A DNA stretch of 64,000 nt, from positions 2,170,001 to 2,234,000 of the forward strand of contig OZ245030.1 in the NCBI GenBank assembly GCA_965223985.1, in the 5' to 3' direction. A program made the translations under genes and the position numbers. The stretch's first letter is position 1. The number at the start of each line of letters is the position of its first letter. Positions 17,477-25,597 of the stretch are shown one piece after another. Under the pieces are notes generated by a model. That model saw only the letters and a list, made by a program, of their open reading frames with translations. It was not told where the DNA came from and made no database searches. The DNA is from JAPPKS01 sp963667895. Its GTDB lineage: Bacteria > Poribacteria > WGA-4E > PCPOR2b.

Positions 17477-17974
17477 ATGGCGCGTAGAGTTTTTTTCAGT
17501 TTTCATTACAAGCCTGATAATTGGCGTGCTTCGCAAGTTAGACAGATGGGGGTCATAGAAGGTAATCGGCCCGTCACAGACAATGATTGGGAGCAAATCA
17601 AAAGAGGTGGGGAGAAGGCAATTCAGAATTGGATTGATGGACAACTTAAAGGAAAGTCTTGTACGATAGTGTTGATTGGTTCAAATACCGCTGGGAGAAA
17701 ATGGATTACCTATGAAATCAAAAAAACTTGGAATGACGAAAAAGGCGTTTTGGGTATATACATTCACAATTTACTAGATAGCGATAGAAAAAGGTGTGGT
17801 AAGGGAAGCAATCCCTTTACTAAACTTACCATGAATCGGGATGGTAAAAAGCTCTCTAGTATCGTCAAGGCATATGATCCGCCTCCCTCAAAAAGTACAA
17901 GCATCTATAACCACATCAAGACAAACATTGCAGATTGGGTGGAGGAGGCCGTTTCAATTAGGGAAAACTATTGA
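17477..17974 (+). CDS. ThsB-like TIR protein (MTH538/DUF1863 type)
   Basis: A 165-residue single-domain protein. It opens with ARRVFFSFHYKPDNWRASQV and continues with GVIEGNRPVTDNDWE, IQNWIDGQLKGKSC, TIVLIGSNTAGRKWITYEI and GVLGIYIHNL. This is the conserved pattern of TIR-like proteins that serve as ThsB in Thoeris, where they make a cyclic ADP-ribose type signal on phage infection. The ATG at 17477 has GAGGAGGTG ahead of it; in-frame upstream starts are poorer. No ThsA (SIR2 or other NAD-consuming effector) is visible next to it, so calling Thoeris is not justified. Two further TIR proteins follow. Confidence 0.85.
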   Translation: MARRVFFSFHYKPDNWRASQVRQMGVIEGNRPVTDNDWEQIKRGGEKAIQNWIDGQLKGKSCTIVLIGSNTAGRKWITYEIKKTWNDEKGVLGIYIHNLLDSDRKRCGKGSNPFTKLTMNRDGKKLSSIVKAYDPPPSKSTSIYNHIKTNIADWVEEAVSIRENY

Positions 17975-18286
17975 AGCAAAAATGGATTGTCCTGTTAAAA
18001 TACGCTTGCTGGTCGAGATTGAAATTTCTGCGTGCAATGATGGCCCTTTGGATCTCAGACGAAGCACATGGTGTTTGACAGAGATAAGATATCACGAACG
18101 AAACCCACTTCTTTAACAGAGGTTCTTTATCTTGCATACTAGAGGCGAACATATACAATGTCACATAATTTAGGTTACTACCCGATTCCACGGGAATCTT
18201 GGTTTGCGAATTTGTTGGGGCAGGGCGCCTCGACAACGGGATTAAAGCGGTAACTGGGACTTACATGATATACAGGAAGAGATAAA
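17975..18286. other. Spacer with one possible small ORF
   Basis: The stretch between the ThsB-like gene and the next gene holds no convincing gene apart from the short frame at 18158-18253, listed separately. Confidence 0.4.
18158..18253 (+). CDS. Possible small ORF or gene start remnant, 31 residues
   Basis: A 31-residue frame beginning MSHNLGYYPIPRESWFANLL and ending soon after. It starts at an ATG 12 bases after AGAGG. The GYYPxP opening resembles the N-terminus of some phage-type methyltransferases, so this could be the broken start of such a gene. It is too short to be sure and may be chance. Confidence 0.25.
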   Translation: MSHNLGYYPIPRESWFANLLGQGASTTGLKR

Positions 18287-18852
18287 ATGGCAGAATCACA
18301 AGCCCATAAAAGAGCGAAATCTAAAGCAGCAGAAAAGGGTGGAAAGACAGAAGCCCCTCTAAATGACGACCGACGACTTGACGCTCAAACGCAAAAGAGA
18401 GCCACTGAAGTCGAACGAAGTGGTGAACTAGCACGGTTAAAGAAAGCCGCACAACGGTTAAAAGATAGTGGGAAGACACAGAAGGTACTGCAGGTCCCAC
18501 AAAAAGACATACGTGAGCCGAAACCCAAGCCTAAGACACCTGCTGGCACGGGTGTTACACCGAGCAAGCCGTCTGCGAAGTCGGCGGTACAGTCCGCACC
18601 AAAAGCAAAGACCAAAGTCCCTGTCGATACGACTTACGAGGGCATAGCACCGGACGCGCCTACACCGCAGGGGAGAGCGATCTATGCCCTCTTGAAGAAA
18701 CGGCGCGAAGAAGGTAGTGATGAGGACTTGCCAGATGTAGAGGACATTGACCAGGAAGTCTTGTTCGAGAAGCGGTTGAAGCTATGAAAGAAACGGGCGT
18801 TAAAGGTACTGTGAAGAATATGAGCGGTACAAACAGGAAATCGGTTCGTTAG
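18287..18852 (+). pseudogene. Basic, disordered protein with a frameshifted C-terminus
   Basis: The main frame (18287-18787) encodes 166 residues, starting MAESQAHKRAKSKAAEKGGK, with RRLDA, KRATEVERSG and KVLQVPQKDI, then a Pro/Lys/Ala-rich linker and an acidic end. The linker looks inserted between two halves of a known small basic family. In a shifted frame, from about 18768 to 18852, the sequence REAVEAMKETGVKGTVKNMS runs on to a TAG; the GTVKNMSGT tail belongs to the same family as I recall it. A frameshift near 18770 has thus cut off the conserved tail. If the family match is wrong, 18287-18787 is an intact hypothetical gene. Function unknown. Confidence 0.5.
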
Positions 18853-19010
18853 TCCTAATTTTTCTTTAACACCCTTTCTGCCAAGTATTGGACCTGTTAG
18901 AAGGCTTCGAGCGCAAATTTGGAGCGATTTGTCTGCTACCTATCTTACGCTTAACAATACCATCGTAGCGGAATCTGCTTCAAAGGACAAATTATGTTGA
19001 GGAACGAATA

Positions 19011-20228
19011 ATGACAAAGAAAACGTATGACTTTGCCTTGTCGTTTGCTGGGAAGGATCGATGCTATGCTCAAAAGTTAGCAGAACTTCTCGACGCAGGG
19101 GGATGTTCAGTCTTTTATGACAAAAAAGAGCTGGCACATCTTTTGGGAAAGAATCTCTACGATCGCTTGTCATCAATTTACAAGGATGAAGCACAATACT
19201 GTGTCATGTTTCTGTCTCAGCACTATGGACAGGATCGATGGACGAAACATGAACGCGAGAGTGCTCAGGCGAGGGCATTTGAAGAAAGCCAAGAGTACAT
19301 TCTTCCCGTTCGCCTTGACGATACAGAGATTCCAAGAATTCTGCCAACGGTTGGATATCTTGATTTGCGTGAGATAAGTATTGAGCAAGTCTATGAGATT
19401 CTGATGGAGAAACTTCAGGGCACCCCGTCGCAAGCAATAGAAACTGATACACCAAGTCCACTGGACTCTGAGCGTTATTCGGGGGAATTTGCCCTTTTTC
19501 GGCCGGACGATGGACAACTCTATTTTTTGCCATTTCAAAATGCGCGATGGGATTCAACAGACATTTCTCTCGAACTATTGCCAGAATCCTCGGAAGAAGA
19601 AGCTCTTCTCCGAACATGGAGGGCGAGCATAAATAGCATGTTTAATAGTAAACCTATTTTCGCATTTGCGCTAGGGGACGATGCGGCGTGGGTGAGTCCG
19701 AAGGAAGTTTCCCAAACGATGGCTGGATCTCAAGTGGTTTGGAAAGTTGTTCTGAAGGAAGGAAGTCCTCCACAAAACGAAGACTTCTTTGGCAATACGA
19801 CTTTTGCGAATATCTCGCCAGATCACATAGCCGAAATGCGTGCAAGAAGGCTTCTTCTTGATGAAAAGCTAGAAGCCGTCACTTCTTCATTAAATCAGCC
19901 TAATCTAATGAATCAAGCAACATTAGAACTTTTTATTCGCGGGATGGGATCATCACGCCAAGTCCTCCAATCTCCTCTTCCCGACCTCTACCAGTCTTTT
20001 GGGCCAACAGGAGGAAGGTTTGAAAAATTTGCCCGTTTAATCTCGGTTCTCTATCTGAAACTTTCAAACACAGTGCAAACTGTGCTGCAATTGGATTTAG
20101 AACTGCGGAATCCAAAACAGTTACAGGTAAAATTTAGAGGTCGTCGCCCGCAGCAAGCTATAAACATTAGACCGTCAATCATTGAAGTGAATGGTATCTG
20201 TCCGCTTAATCATGAACCAAGCCATTAA
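19011..20228 (+). CDS. TIR-domain protein with an uncharacterised C-terminal domain
   Basis: A 405-residue protein. Residues 5-130 form a TIR domain: YDFALSFAGKDRCYAQKLAE, GCSVFYDKKE, CVMFLSQHYGQDRWTKHERE and PVRLDDTEIP. The glutamate after W in WTKHERE is at the usual place of the NADase catalytic residue. Residues 150-405 are not recognised; they include a beta-rich part, a helical stretch and a final KFRGRRPQQAINI segment. Start ATG at 19011 behind GAGG with an 8-base spacer. Bacterial TIR proteins usually consume or cyclise NAD in response to phage, so a defence role is likely by family and context. What the C-terminal part senses or binds is unknown. Confidence 0.8.
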   Translation: MTKKTYDFALSFAGKDRCYAQKLAELLDAGGCSVFYDKKELAHLLGKNLYDRLSSIYKDEAQYCVMFLSQHYGQDRWTKHERESAQARAFEESQEYILPVRLDDTEIPRILPTVGYLDLREISIEQVYEILMEKLQGTPSQAIETDTPSPLDSERYSGEFALFRPDDGQLYFLPFQNARWDSTDISLELLPESSEEEALLRTWRASINSMFNSKPIFAFALGDDAAWVSPKEVSQTMAGSQVVWKVVLKEGSPPQNEDFFGNTTFANISPDHIAEMRARRLLLDEKLEAVTSSLNQPNLMNQATLELFIRGMGSSRQVLQSPLPDLYQSFGPTGGRFEKFARLISVLYLKLSNTVQTVLQLDLELRNPKQLQVKFRGRRPQQAINIRPSIIEVNGICPLNHEPSH

Positions 20229-20430
20229 GTTAATCCTCTCAATCGCGGATTGAACGGATTGTGCTGATTATGGGAATTGGTTTCGCACCATTCCTGATTC
20301 ACCGAAAATCCACGATTTGGACAACGGACAGAAACCAGCATGAAAAGAAAATGCGTTGCAAATAACAAAAGCACAGCGGCAACCGGAAATTCGGTTGACT
20401 GCCTCGTAATACCTCACCGAGGATCACGAA

Positions 20431-21099
20431 ATGGCTAGAAAAATCTTCGTTTCGTACAAACATTCCGATAGTGATATAAAACCACTTAACAGCCAAACAA
20501 CCGCTCGCGATTATGTCGAGGAGTTAATTGAGTTATTCGAAGGTAATGAGATTTATAAGGGAGAAGGGAACGAGGATTTAAGCGAGTTCAAGGATGAGAC
20601 CATTGAAACTCACTTGAAAGCTAAAATCTACGACAGTAGTGTCACTCTTGTCCTAATTTCACCAAGTATGAAAAATGCGGATGAGAAGGAATCTGACCAA
20701 TGGATTCCGTGGGAAGTTTCATATTCTCTGAAGGAAATCTCACGCAAAGATCGTAAAAGCCGGACAAATGCGATACTAGCAGTCGTGTTGCCGGATCGAT
20801 ATTCTTCATATAGCTATTTCCTTGAAGATGATACATGCTCCATTTGCCATTGCAGAACCTTACACACCCCGACACTGATTCAGATACTGCGAGATAATAT
20901 GTTCAATATAAAGGGACCTAAATTTAACAACTGCTCGAACCATCCAATCAGCAGCCCAGTTTACCTTGGGCAGTCTTCCTACATTTATTCAGTTAAATGG
21001 TCTGATTTTATAGAACGTAAAGAAAAGTACCTTCAGACAGCAGAAGATATACGAGATAACATTGACGATTACAATATCACGAAAACGGTGAAAGACTAG
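20431..21099 (+). CDS. TIR-like (DUF1863/MTH538-related) protein
   Basis: A 222-residue protein starting ARKIFVSYKHSDSDI, then TARDYVEELIELF, EDLSEFKDETIE, YDSSVTLVLISPSMK, DQWIPWEVSYSLKE and AILAVVLPD. This is the larger version of the TIR-like fold, distinct from the ThsB-like protein at 17477. A Cys-rich loop, DDTCSICHC, interrupts the second half. Start behind GAGG with an 8-base spacer. It is followed, after a 93-base gap, by a small membrane protein; TIR-like proteins of this kind paired with small membrane proteins are a recurring arrangement as I recall. A membrane-acting abortive defence pair is inferred. Confidence 0.8.
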   Translation: MARKIFVSYKHSDSDIKPLNSQTTARDYVEELIELFEGNEIYKGEGNEDLSEFKDETIETHLKAKIYDSSVTLVLISPSMKNADEKESDQWIPWEVSYSLKEISRKDRKSRTNAILAVVLPDRYSSYSYFLEDDTCSICHCRTLHTPTLIQILRDNMFNIKGPKFNNCSNHPISSPVYLGQSSYIYSVKWSDFIERKEKYLQTAEDIRDNIDDYNITKTVKD

Positions 21100-21192
21100 A
21101 CTTAGGGCACTCAATTAATGACTGAATTCTGCCAACAATGAACCTAGTAGCTATACCACTAAATTCAATACTTAATTCAGGAGGATAAAACC

Positions 21193-21621
21193 ATGAATGG
21201 TACAGAAAAGGTCGTAAAGCACTTGGAAATGACCGAAGGCATCATTAACCGTTTGGGCAACAATGGCTCCTTAGTAAAAAGGTGGAGCATGACAATCATC
21301 GTGGCTGCAATGGTGTTAATTGCTAAGCACGATGTCGCAACCCCATATATTGTCTTGGTGCTCATTCTTCCCGTCTTGGCGTTTTGGATTTTGGACGGAT
21401 ACTTCCTCTGGCAAGAAAGGCTGTTTAGAAAAGTATACGACGAAATCAGAGTGCAATCCGATACCAATTTCGAAATGAATCCTATGAAACACAAGAATAA
21501 ACCCAAATGTACTAGGCGATCTGCTATCATTTCTGAAACGCTTCTTATTTTCTATTTGGTAGAGGTTCTGTTTACCTTTTTCGTGTTTGTAATCATTTAT
21601 TTTGGGAAACCGGGGATTTAA
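21193..21621 (+). CDS. Small membrane protein, partner of the TIR-like gene (copy 1)
   Basis: A 142-residue protein with two close hydrophobic segments (residues about 31-75) and one more near the C-terminus (about 115-138). The middle cytoplasmic part holds the conserved GYFLWQERLFRKVYDEIRVQ and NFEMNPMKH. Start behind AGGAGG with an 8-base spacer. The last residues, FGKPGI, and the stop codon are supplied by a 24-bp repeat that recurs at 22393, so the original C-terminus was probably changed by recombination. A paralogue is at 26704. Function unknown; an effector or anchor for the upstream TIR-like protein is inferred. Confidence 0.7.
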   Translation: MNGTEKVVKHLEMTEGIINRLGNNGSLVKRWSMTIIVAAMVLIAKHDVATPYIVLVLILPVLAFWILDGYFLWQERLFRKVYDEIRVQSDTNFEMNPMKHKNKPKCTRRSAIISETLLIFYLVEVLFTFFVFVIIYFGKPGI

Positions 21622-21626
21622 TCCGT
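21603..21626. repeat. 24-bp direct repeat, left copy
   Basis: A perfect 24-base direct repeat with the copy at 22393-22416. It starts TGGGAAACCGGGG and ends AATCCGT. The two copies bracket the winged-helix-like gene (21777-22364), and flanking bases differ on the right side. Confidence 0.8.
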
Positions 21627-21641
21627 GTTATCCGAAAATCT

Positions 21642-21663
21642 GCGGTAATCCGCGATTCAGACA
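21642..21663. repeat. 22-bp module-border repeat, copy 1
   Basis: The core GCGG-TAAT-CCGCG can form a small hairpin and is followed by ATTCAGACA. Copies at 23774-23795 and 25134-25155 differ at a single base. A more degenerate relative is near 20306. Confidence 0.7.
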
Positions 21664-21776
21664 ACATCAGAAAAGTGAGCTACTGAGCACAAGAAGAATC
21701 GCAAGTTCAAGTGGATTTGCAATCTGCCGGACAAGGGAGCGTCAAAAGATATTATCCCTAAAAAGAAAACATTCGT

Positions 21777-22364
21777 ATGCACATTCAAGACCTGATTCTG
21801 CTTGTCGTTGAAAGTGAAAACGAGGAAAAATGCCTTCGGGGGCGAACCACCCTACAAAAGAAACTTTATTTTCTCTCGGTATTAAACAAAATCGACCTCG
21901 GTTTCCACCCACACTACTATGGACCTTATAGCGGTCTGGTTGCGGAAAATCTGGACATTCTCGTCAACGCGCGTTTTCTGAAAGAGATCACGGAGTCTTT
22001 TTCAACAGACCGAAATATTTTTGGCGAAATTCGCCGTCATACCTATTCTTTGACTTCGCATGGGGAAACCGTAATGGCCGAGATAAGGCGGGAGGATGGG
22101 TATGCGCATTGGGAGGAAGCGCTTAACAAGCTGAACAAAGCGCTGAACAAAACGCTAAATAAGCAAAAATCGGGGGGCGAAGTTAACACCCTCTCCATCG
22201 CAGCGAAAGTCCATTACATTGTCAACCGGCAAGAAAGGGCTACACCCGATCAGATTCGGCAAGTTGCTAAAGAGTATGACTGGGAAATTGATAATCCCGA
22301 CATTGAAGGTGTGCTTTCATTTCTTAAAGCGCTCTCGCTGATATCTGTGGGAAAACCCACCTGA
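21777..22364 (+). CDS. YwgA-like / winged-helix-type protein
   Basis: A 195-residue soluble protein. The N-terminal half has GRTTLQKKLYFLSVL, a fish-hook pattern LGFHPHYYGPYSG, a Leu-rich helix and YSLTSHGE. This matches a family of YwgA/DUF-type winged-helix proteins often found next to defence or mobile genes. Between residues 118 and 135 an LNK motif is repeated (LNKLNKALNKTLNK), probably a helix of low complexity. The second half (residues 135-195) looks like another helical helix-turn-helix. Role as regulator is inferred. It sits between two copies of a 24-bp repeat, so it may have been inserted as a unit. Confidence 0.55.
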   Translation: MHIQDLILLVVESENEEKCLRGRTTLQKKLYFLSVLNKIDLGFHPHYYGPYSGLVAENLDILVNARFLKEITESFSTDRNIFGEIRRHTYSLTSHGETVMAEIRREDGYAHWEEALNKLNKALNKTLNKQKSGGEVNTLSIAAKVHYIVNRQERATPDQIRQVAKEYDWEIDNPDIEGVLSFLKALSLISVGKPT

Positions 22365-22392
22365 GCGTAAGGGAAGTAACAATTCCTAGTGA

Positions 22393-22416
22393 TGGGAAAC
22401 CGGGGATTTAATCCGT
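22393..22416. repeat. 24-bp direct repeat, right copy
   Basis: Identical over 24 bases to 21603-21626. Directly to its right the coding frame of the strawberry-notch remnant begins without a proper start codon, which suggests a recombination joint. Confidence 0.8.
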
Positions 22417-23761
22417 CGCAAAAGAGGCATACGATAATGGTGAGCGCGACGGTACTTTAGAGATACCCGGCATTGTAAAAGTTGAGGATTTGCGCAAACA
22501 GCCAGAACAAGGAGAAGATACCGATGAAACACGACCGACATCACCAGACGAAGAAACACAAACAGGTGAAGATGATGGGGGATCCGACGACACGGGATCG
22601 GACGAGACAGGCGAGGGTGAGGGCACTGGCGAAGGAACCACTGAACCAAGCGGCGATGAAGCACCTGACGAAGGGGGAACTGGTGACGAATCAGATGCCG
22701 ATACTGACACTGATGATGAAGGGGATGGAGACGAGACAGGAGATGATCGACCAGATGAGCCCGGTGGAACAGAGGATGAACCCGTTGACGATGGGGGAAC
22801 AGGAACAGACGATGGAGATGCTGACGGAGATGATGATGGGGGAACCGAAGGAAGTGCTGATGAGCCTGACGAAGGAGGAGGACGACCCACATCTGGGGGA
22901 ACGGCTGGTGGCACTTCTGGAGGCGGAACAGGATCCGGAACGAGCGGCGGTACAACTGGCGGACAACCTAGTGGGGATACTACAGGGGATGGGCCAGGAG
23001 ACGGATCTAGCGATATAGACGAAACGCAAGAGCCGGACGAAGGGGATAAGAAACCGGCTGAGGGAGAAACTGAAGGCGAGAAGAAACCGAAGAAGCCTGC
23101 GGCGGCGGCTAAGCCTACCATTACCGAAACAACAGCCGAAGAGTTGGAACAGGTCTATGTACCCGATGAGGCTGTCCTTGAGATGTATCCGGACGCGCAA
23201 CCCCACCCCGCCGAGTTAGTCGTACCGACCGCGTTCATGGATCAGGACGAAGCGACCGGCAAGCTCAAGATGCCAATGGTCACGATTAAGGGCAAACGCT
23301 TGTACAAGCCCGACCTGCCGAACGAACTTGTTAAGAGCGGCGCAATTTCGATCGCACAGCTCCAGGCTCTCATGCTGGCTGGCAATGCACACCAACAGAC
23401 TATTACCGGCGAGGATGGCAACGAATATCGGCGCGGATTCTTCTTAGGCGATTCCACGGGCGTCGGTAAAGGCAGGACGATTGCCGCGATGTTCTTAGAC
23501 AACTGGCGTTCAGGCCGCAAGAAAGGGGTCTGGTTATCAGAAAAAAGCAATTTGGCTAAGGACGGCAAACGCGATTGGGCTGATTTAGGACAGAATGCTG
23601 ATAACATTTTCAATCTCAACAAATCGTATAAGATTCGGGATAAAATTGACCAGGACGAAGGCATCGCTTTTTTGGGTTATCAAACGCTCATATCACACCA
23701 AGGAACGGGCGATAATGAAGTAAAGCGCATCAATCAATTGGTCGAATGGTTGGGCGAAGTC
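22412..23761 (+). pseudogene. Strawberry-notch-type helicase fragment
   Basis: The frame opens right after the 24-bp repeat with VAKEAYDNGERDGTLEIPGI, interior-looking sequence without a start codon. A very acidic, Gly/Thr/Asp-rich region of about 200 residues follows. Then comes the strawberry-notch (SNO) N-terminal ATPase part: YPDAQPHPAELVVPTAF, P-loop GDSTGVGKGRT, and FLDNWRSGRKKGVWLSEKSN. The frame continues to VEWLGEV near 23760 and there joins unrelated spacer sequence. Only about a quarter to a third of a normal SNO protein remains: both its start and all motifs after the first helicase part are missing. It is read in frame into the AlbA gene. Confidence 0.7.
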
Positions 23762-25039
23762 CCCCATTATTCCGCGGCAATCCGCGATTCAGACAATAGT
23801 ATACTGATTTGGGAATTAGCGATGTTTGACAGTTTAACCGAACTCACTGAAAAAATATTTCTGGGAGAAGACTCAACGATTGAATTCAAAAGAGAGTTGC
23901 CTCACAGAGAGGATCTCGCCGATGAAATCGTTGCGTTTGCCAACGCGAACGGTGGGGTGATACTGATTGGCGTTGACGATGATAGTGAAATTGTCGGTAT
24001 TGACCGCCAAGATCTCGACAGGACAGAGAGAACAGTGGTTGAAATATGCAGAGACAACATTGACCCTATGGTTCACATTGTTACAGAAAAACTCCAAATT
24101 GATGATAAAAATCTGTTAAAAATCCAGGTTCCTCGGAGCCCATTTGTTCATAAATCATCTAACGGTTATTTCATCCGCCAAGGCAGCAGTAGAAGAGAGA
24201 TGACTACCGAGCAGTTGGGGCGATTGTTACAAAGCCGTTCGCAGACACATAGAATCTCTTTTGATGAACAGGTCGTACCGAACACTCACAAAGACACATT
24301 GAGGGAAAAGCTGTATCAGCGATTTATCACAGCAGGAGCAACTGATCTCGAGAAGATAGAAGACCTGCTACTTAAAAGACGTTTGCTGGTCAAAGACGGT
24401 CAGGAGTACCGCGCCTCGGTAGCCGGTCTGTTGATGTGTCATGATAGCCCCGACGATTACCTCTATAACAGTTTCATTCAAGCCGTTTTTTATAATGGCG
24501 TGGAAAAGGATGCGAACTACCAGATTGACGCTAAGGATTTTAGGGGACCGCTGGATCAACAGATTGAGGATGCATTCAAATTTGTCGAAAGATACAACCA
24601 AGTATCGGCTCGCAAGGACATTGGCAGAATAGAACGATCGCAATACAGCACGAGAGCTGTTTTTGAGGCAGTGGTTAATGCAGTTGTACATAGAGATTAT
24701 TCAAAAGCCGGATCGAAGATTCGTCTGTTTATGTTCACGGACCGGCTGGAACTCTATTCGCCGGGTGCATTGGCAAATACCTTAACAGTGGACGATTTGC
24801 GCTACAACCAAGCAACCCGTAACGAACTCCTCGCACGCCTACTCTCCGAAACTACGCTTGACGATAATATGGGCAGACAAGTAGCAAGGCGGCACTTTCT
24901 TGAGCGTAGGGGTGAAGGAGTCGGAATCATTCTCAATGAAAGCCAGGCGCTTAGCGGTAAAACCCCTCTATATGAACTCTTCGGCGAGGAGTTGCGCTTG
25001 ACCATTTTCGCCGCAAAATCCTTGCAAGATAGCGATTAG
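22490..25039 (+). CDS. Chimeric ORF: SNO fragment fused in frame to AlbA_2/Schlafen-type ATP-binding protein
   Basis: The open frame from TTG 22490 gives 849 residues. The first 420 are the strawberry-notch remnant. Residues about 424-444 (PHYSAAIRDSDNS and on) are translated spacer containing the 22-bp repeat. From the ATG at 23822 (residue 445) a complete 405-residue protein follows: AlbA_2 domain (STIEFKRELP, FANANGGVILIGVDDDS, HIVTEKLQIDD), then a HATPase_c_4-type C-terminal domain (RAVFEAVVNAVVHRDYSKAG, FMFTDRLELYSPGALANTL). Proteins of this kind are DNA/RNA-binding regulators or nuclease-like Schlafen relatives; the true gene is most likely 23822-25039. Whether the long fusion is made is unknown. 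A damaged second copy is at 26207. Confidence 0.65.
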   Translation: MRKQPEQGEDTDETRPTSPDEETQTGEDDGGSDDTGSDETGEGEGTGEGTTEPSGDEAPDEGGTGDESDADTDTDDEGDGDETGDDRPDEPGGTEDEPVDDGGTGTDDGDADGDDDGGTEGSADEPDEGGGRPTSGGTAGGTSGGGTGSGTSGGTTGGQPSGDTTGDGPGDGSSDIDETQEPDEGDKKPAEGETEGEKKPKKPAAAAKPTITETTAEELEQVYVPDEAVLEMYPDAQPHPAELVVPTAFMDQDEATGKLKMPMVTIKGKRLYKPDLPNELVKSGAISIAQLQALMLAGNAHQQTITGEDGNEYRRGFFLGDSTGVGKGRTIAAMFLDNWRSGRKKGVWLSEKSNLAKDGKRDWADLGQNADNIFNLNKSYKIRDKIDQDEGIAFLGYQTLISHQGTGDNEVKRINQLVEWLGEVPHYSAAIRDSDNSILIWELAMFDSLTELTEKIFLGEDSTIEFKRELPHREDLADEIVAFANANGGVILIGVDDDSEIVGIDRQDLDRTERTVVEICRDNIDPMVHIVTEKLQIDDKNLLKIQVPRSPFVHKSSNGYFIRQGSSRREMTTEQLGRLLQSRSQTHRISFDEQVVPNTHKDTLREKLYQRFITAGATDLEKIEDLLLKRRLLVKDGQEYRASVAGLLMCHDSPDDYLYNSFIQAVFYNGVEKDANYQIDAKDFRGPLDQQIEDAFKFVERYNQVSARKDIGRIERSQYSTRAVFEAVVNAVVHRDYSKAGSKIRLFMFTDRLELYSPGALANTLTVDDLRYNQATRNELLARLLSETTLDDNMGRQVARRHFLERRGEGVGIILNESQALSGKTPLYELFGEELRLTIFAAKSLQDSD
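23774..23795. repeat. 22-bp module-border repeat, copy 2
   Basis: CGCGG-CAAT-CCGCG at its left end is a 5-base perfect hairpin. The copy lies at the joint between the SNO fragment and the AlbA gene, inside the open frame. Confidence 0.7.
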
Positions 25040-25384
25040 ACCTAAAGGGGAAGCAGAGCGCCGAGTCCGATGAAGTATAGTGATGTACGTGTAGCCATCT
25101 CAAACGAATTCAATCCGCATAATCCTTTAATCGGCGGCAATCCGCGATTCAGACATTGGTTCTGTTGACATTTGATAGTAGTGCAGGTCGACGACGCTCC
25201 GAACTGAGTTGGGGTGAACCTCACTCATAACACACACCAAGGCACTCCGCTTCGATGTATTTCCTCAAAGGGCGCTTCGCATAAAACGTTGAAAAAAACT
25301 CATATATCAGGACTTGGTGGCTTGAAATGACTAAGGTGACGGGGGCGGGAGTGTAAACCCGTGTAAGCGGTAGCCTTGAGCTTG
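25040..25384. other. Spacer shared with the second AlbA copy
   Basis: Bases 25040 to about 25125 are nearly the same as about 26592-26678 downstream of the decayed AlbA copy, so the duplication included the spacer. No gene is seen. At 25305-25317 there is TATCAGGACTTGG, also present at 58798-58810. Confidence 0.6.
25134..25155. repeat. 22-bp module-border repeat, copy 3
   Basis: Identical to copy 2 over the 22 bases. It marks the end of the AlbA module. Confidence 0.7.
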
Positions 25385-25597
25385 TTATCTATCTTGAAAT
25401 TCTTCCCAAGATAGTTCTAAATCACGAACCACTTTACGGACTATTCCTAATGCTATATCCTGAGAACCATGATATGGGATAATAGTTGAACCTCTTGTAG
25501 CAGGGTTAAACCACTTTCGGTGAGAACCGCGTTTTGGGCGGGATAATTCTTGGCAACCAAGAGTTCTTAGCCTCTTTGACAGTTTCCGATAGTTCAT
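25385..25597 (-). CDS. hicA: HicA-type mRNA interferase toxin
   Basis: A 70-residue double-stranded-RNA-binding-like toxin. Family features are the opening NYRKLSKRLRTLG, RGSHRKWFNP with the catalytic histidine at residue 26, and ATRGSTIIPYHGSQDIALG followed by VRKVVRDLELS. The in-frame start further upstream (25666) is rejected because the family begins MNYRKL. The gene lies downstream of hicB and overlaps it by 92 bases, which is much more than the usual few bases. HicA cleaves mRNA until HicB binds it. Confidence 0.85.
   Translation of the reverse strand: MNYRKLSKRLRTLGCQELSRPKRGSHRKWFNPATRGSTIIPYHGSQDIALGIVRKVVRDLELSWEEFQDR

Noticed and set aside
17477..17974. Thoeris system
   Set aside because: Only ThsB-like proteins are present; no ThsA effector with NAD-sensing or SIR2 domain was found.
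22408..23121. Long minus-strand open frames opposite the acidic region
   Set aside because: Their Pro/Ser/Val composition is the mirror of the repetitive GAx/GGx codons on the other strand, and they have no ribosome site.
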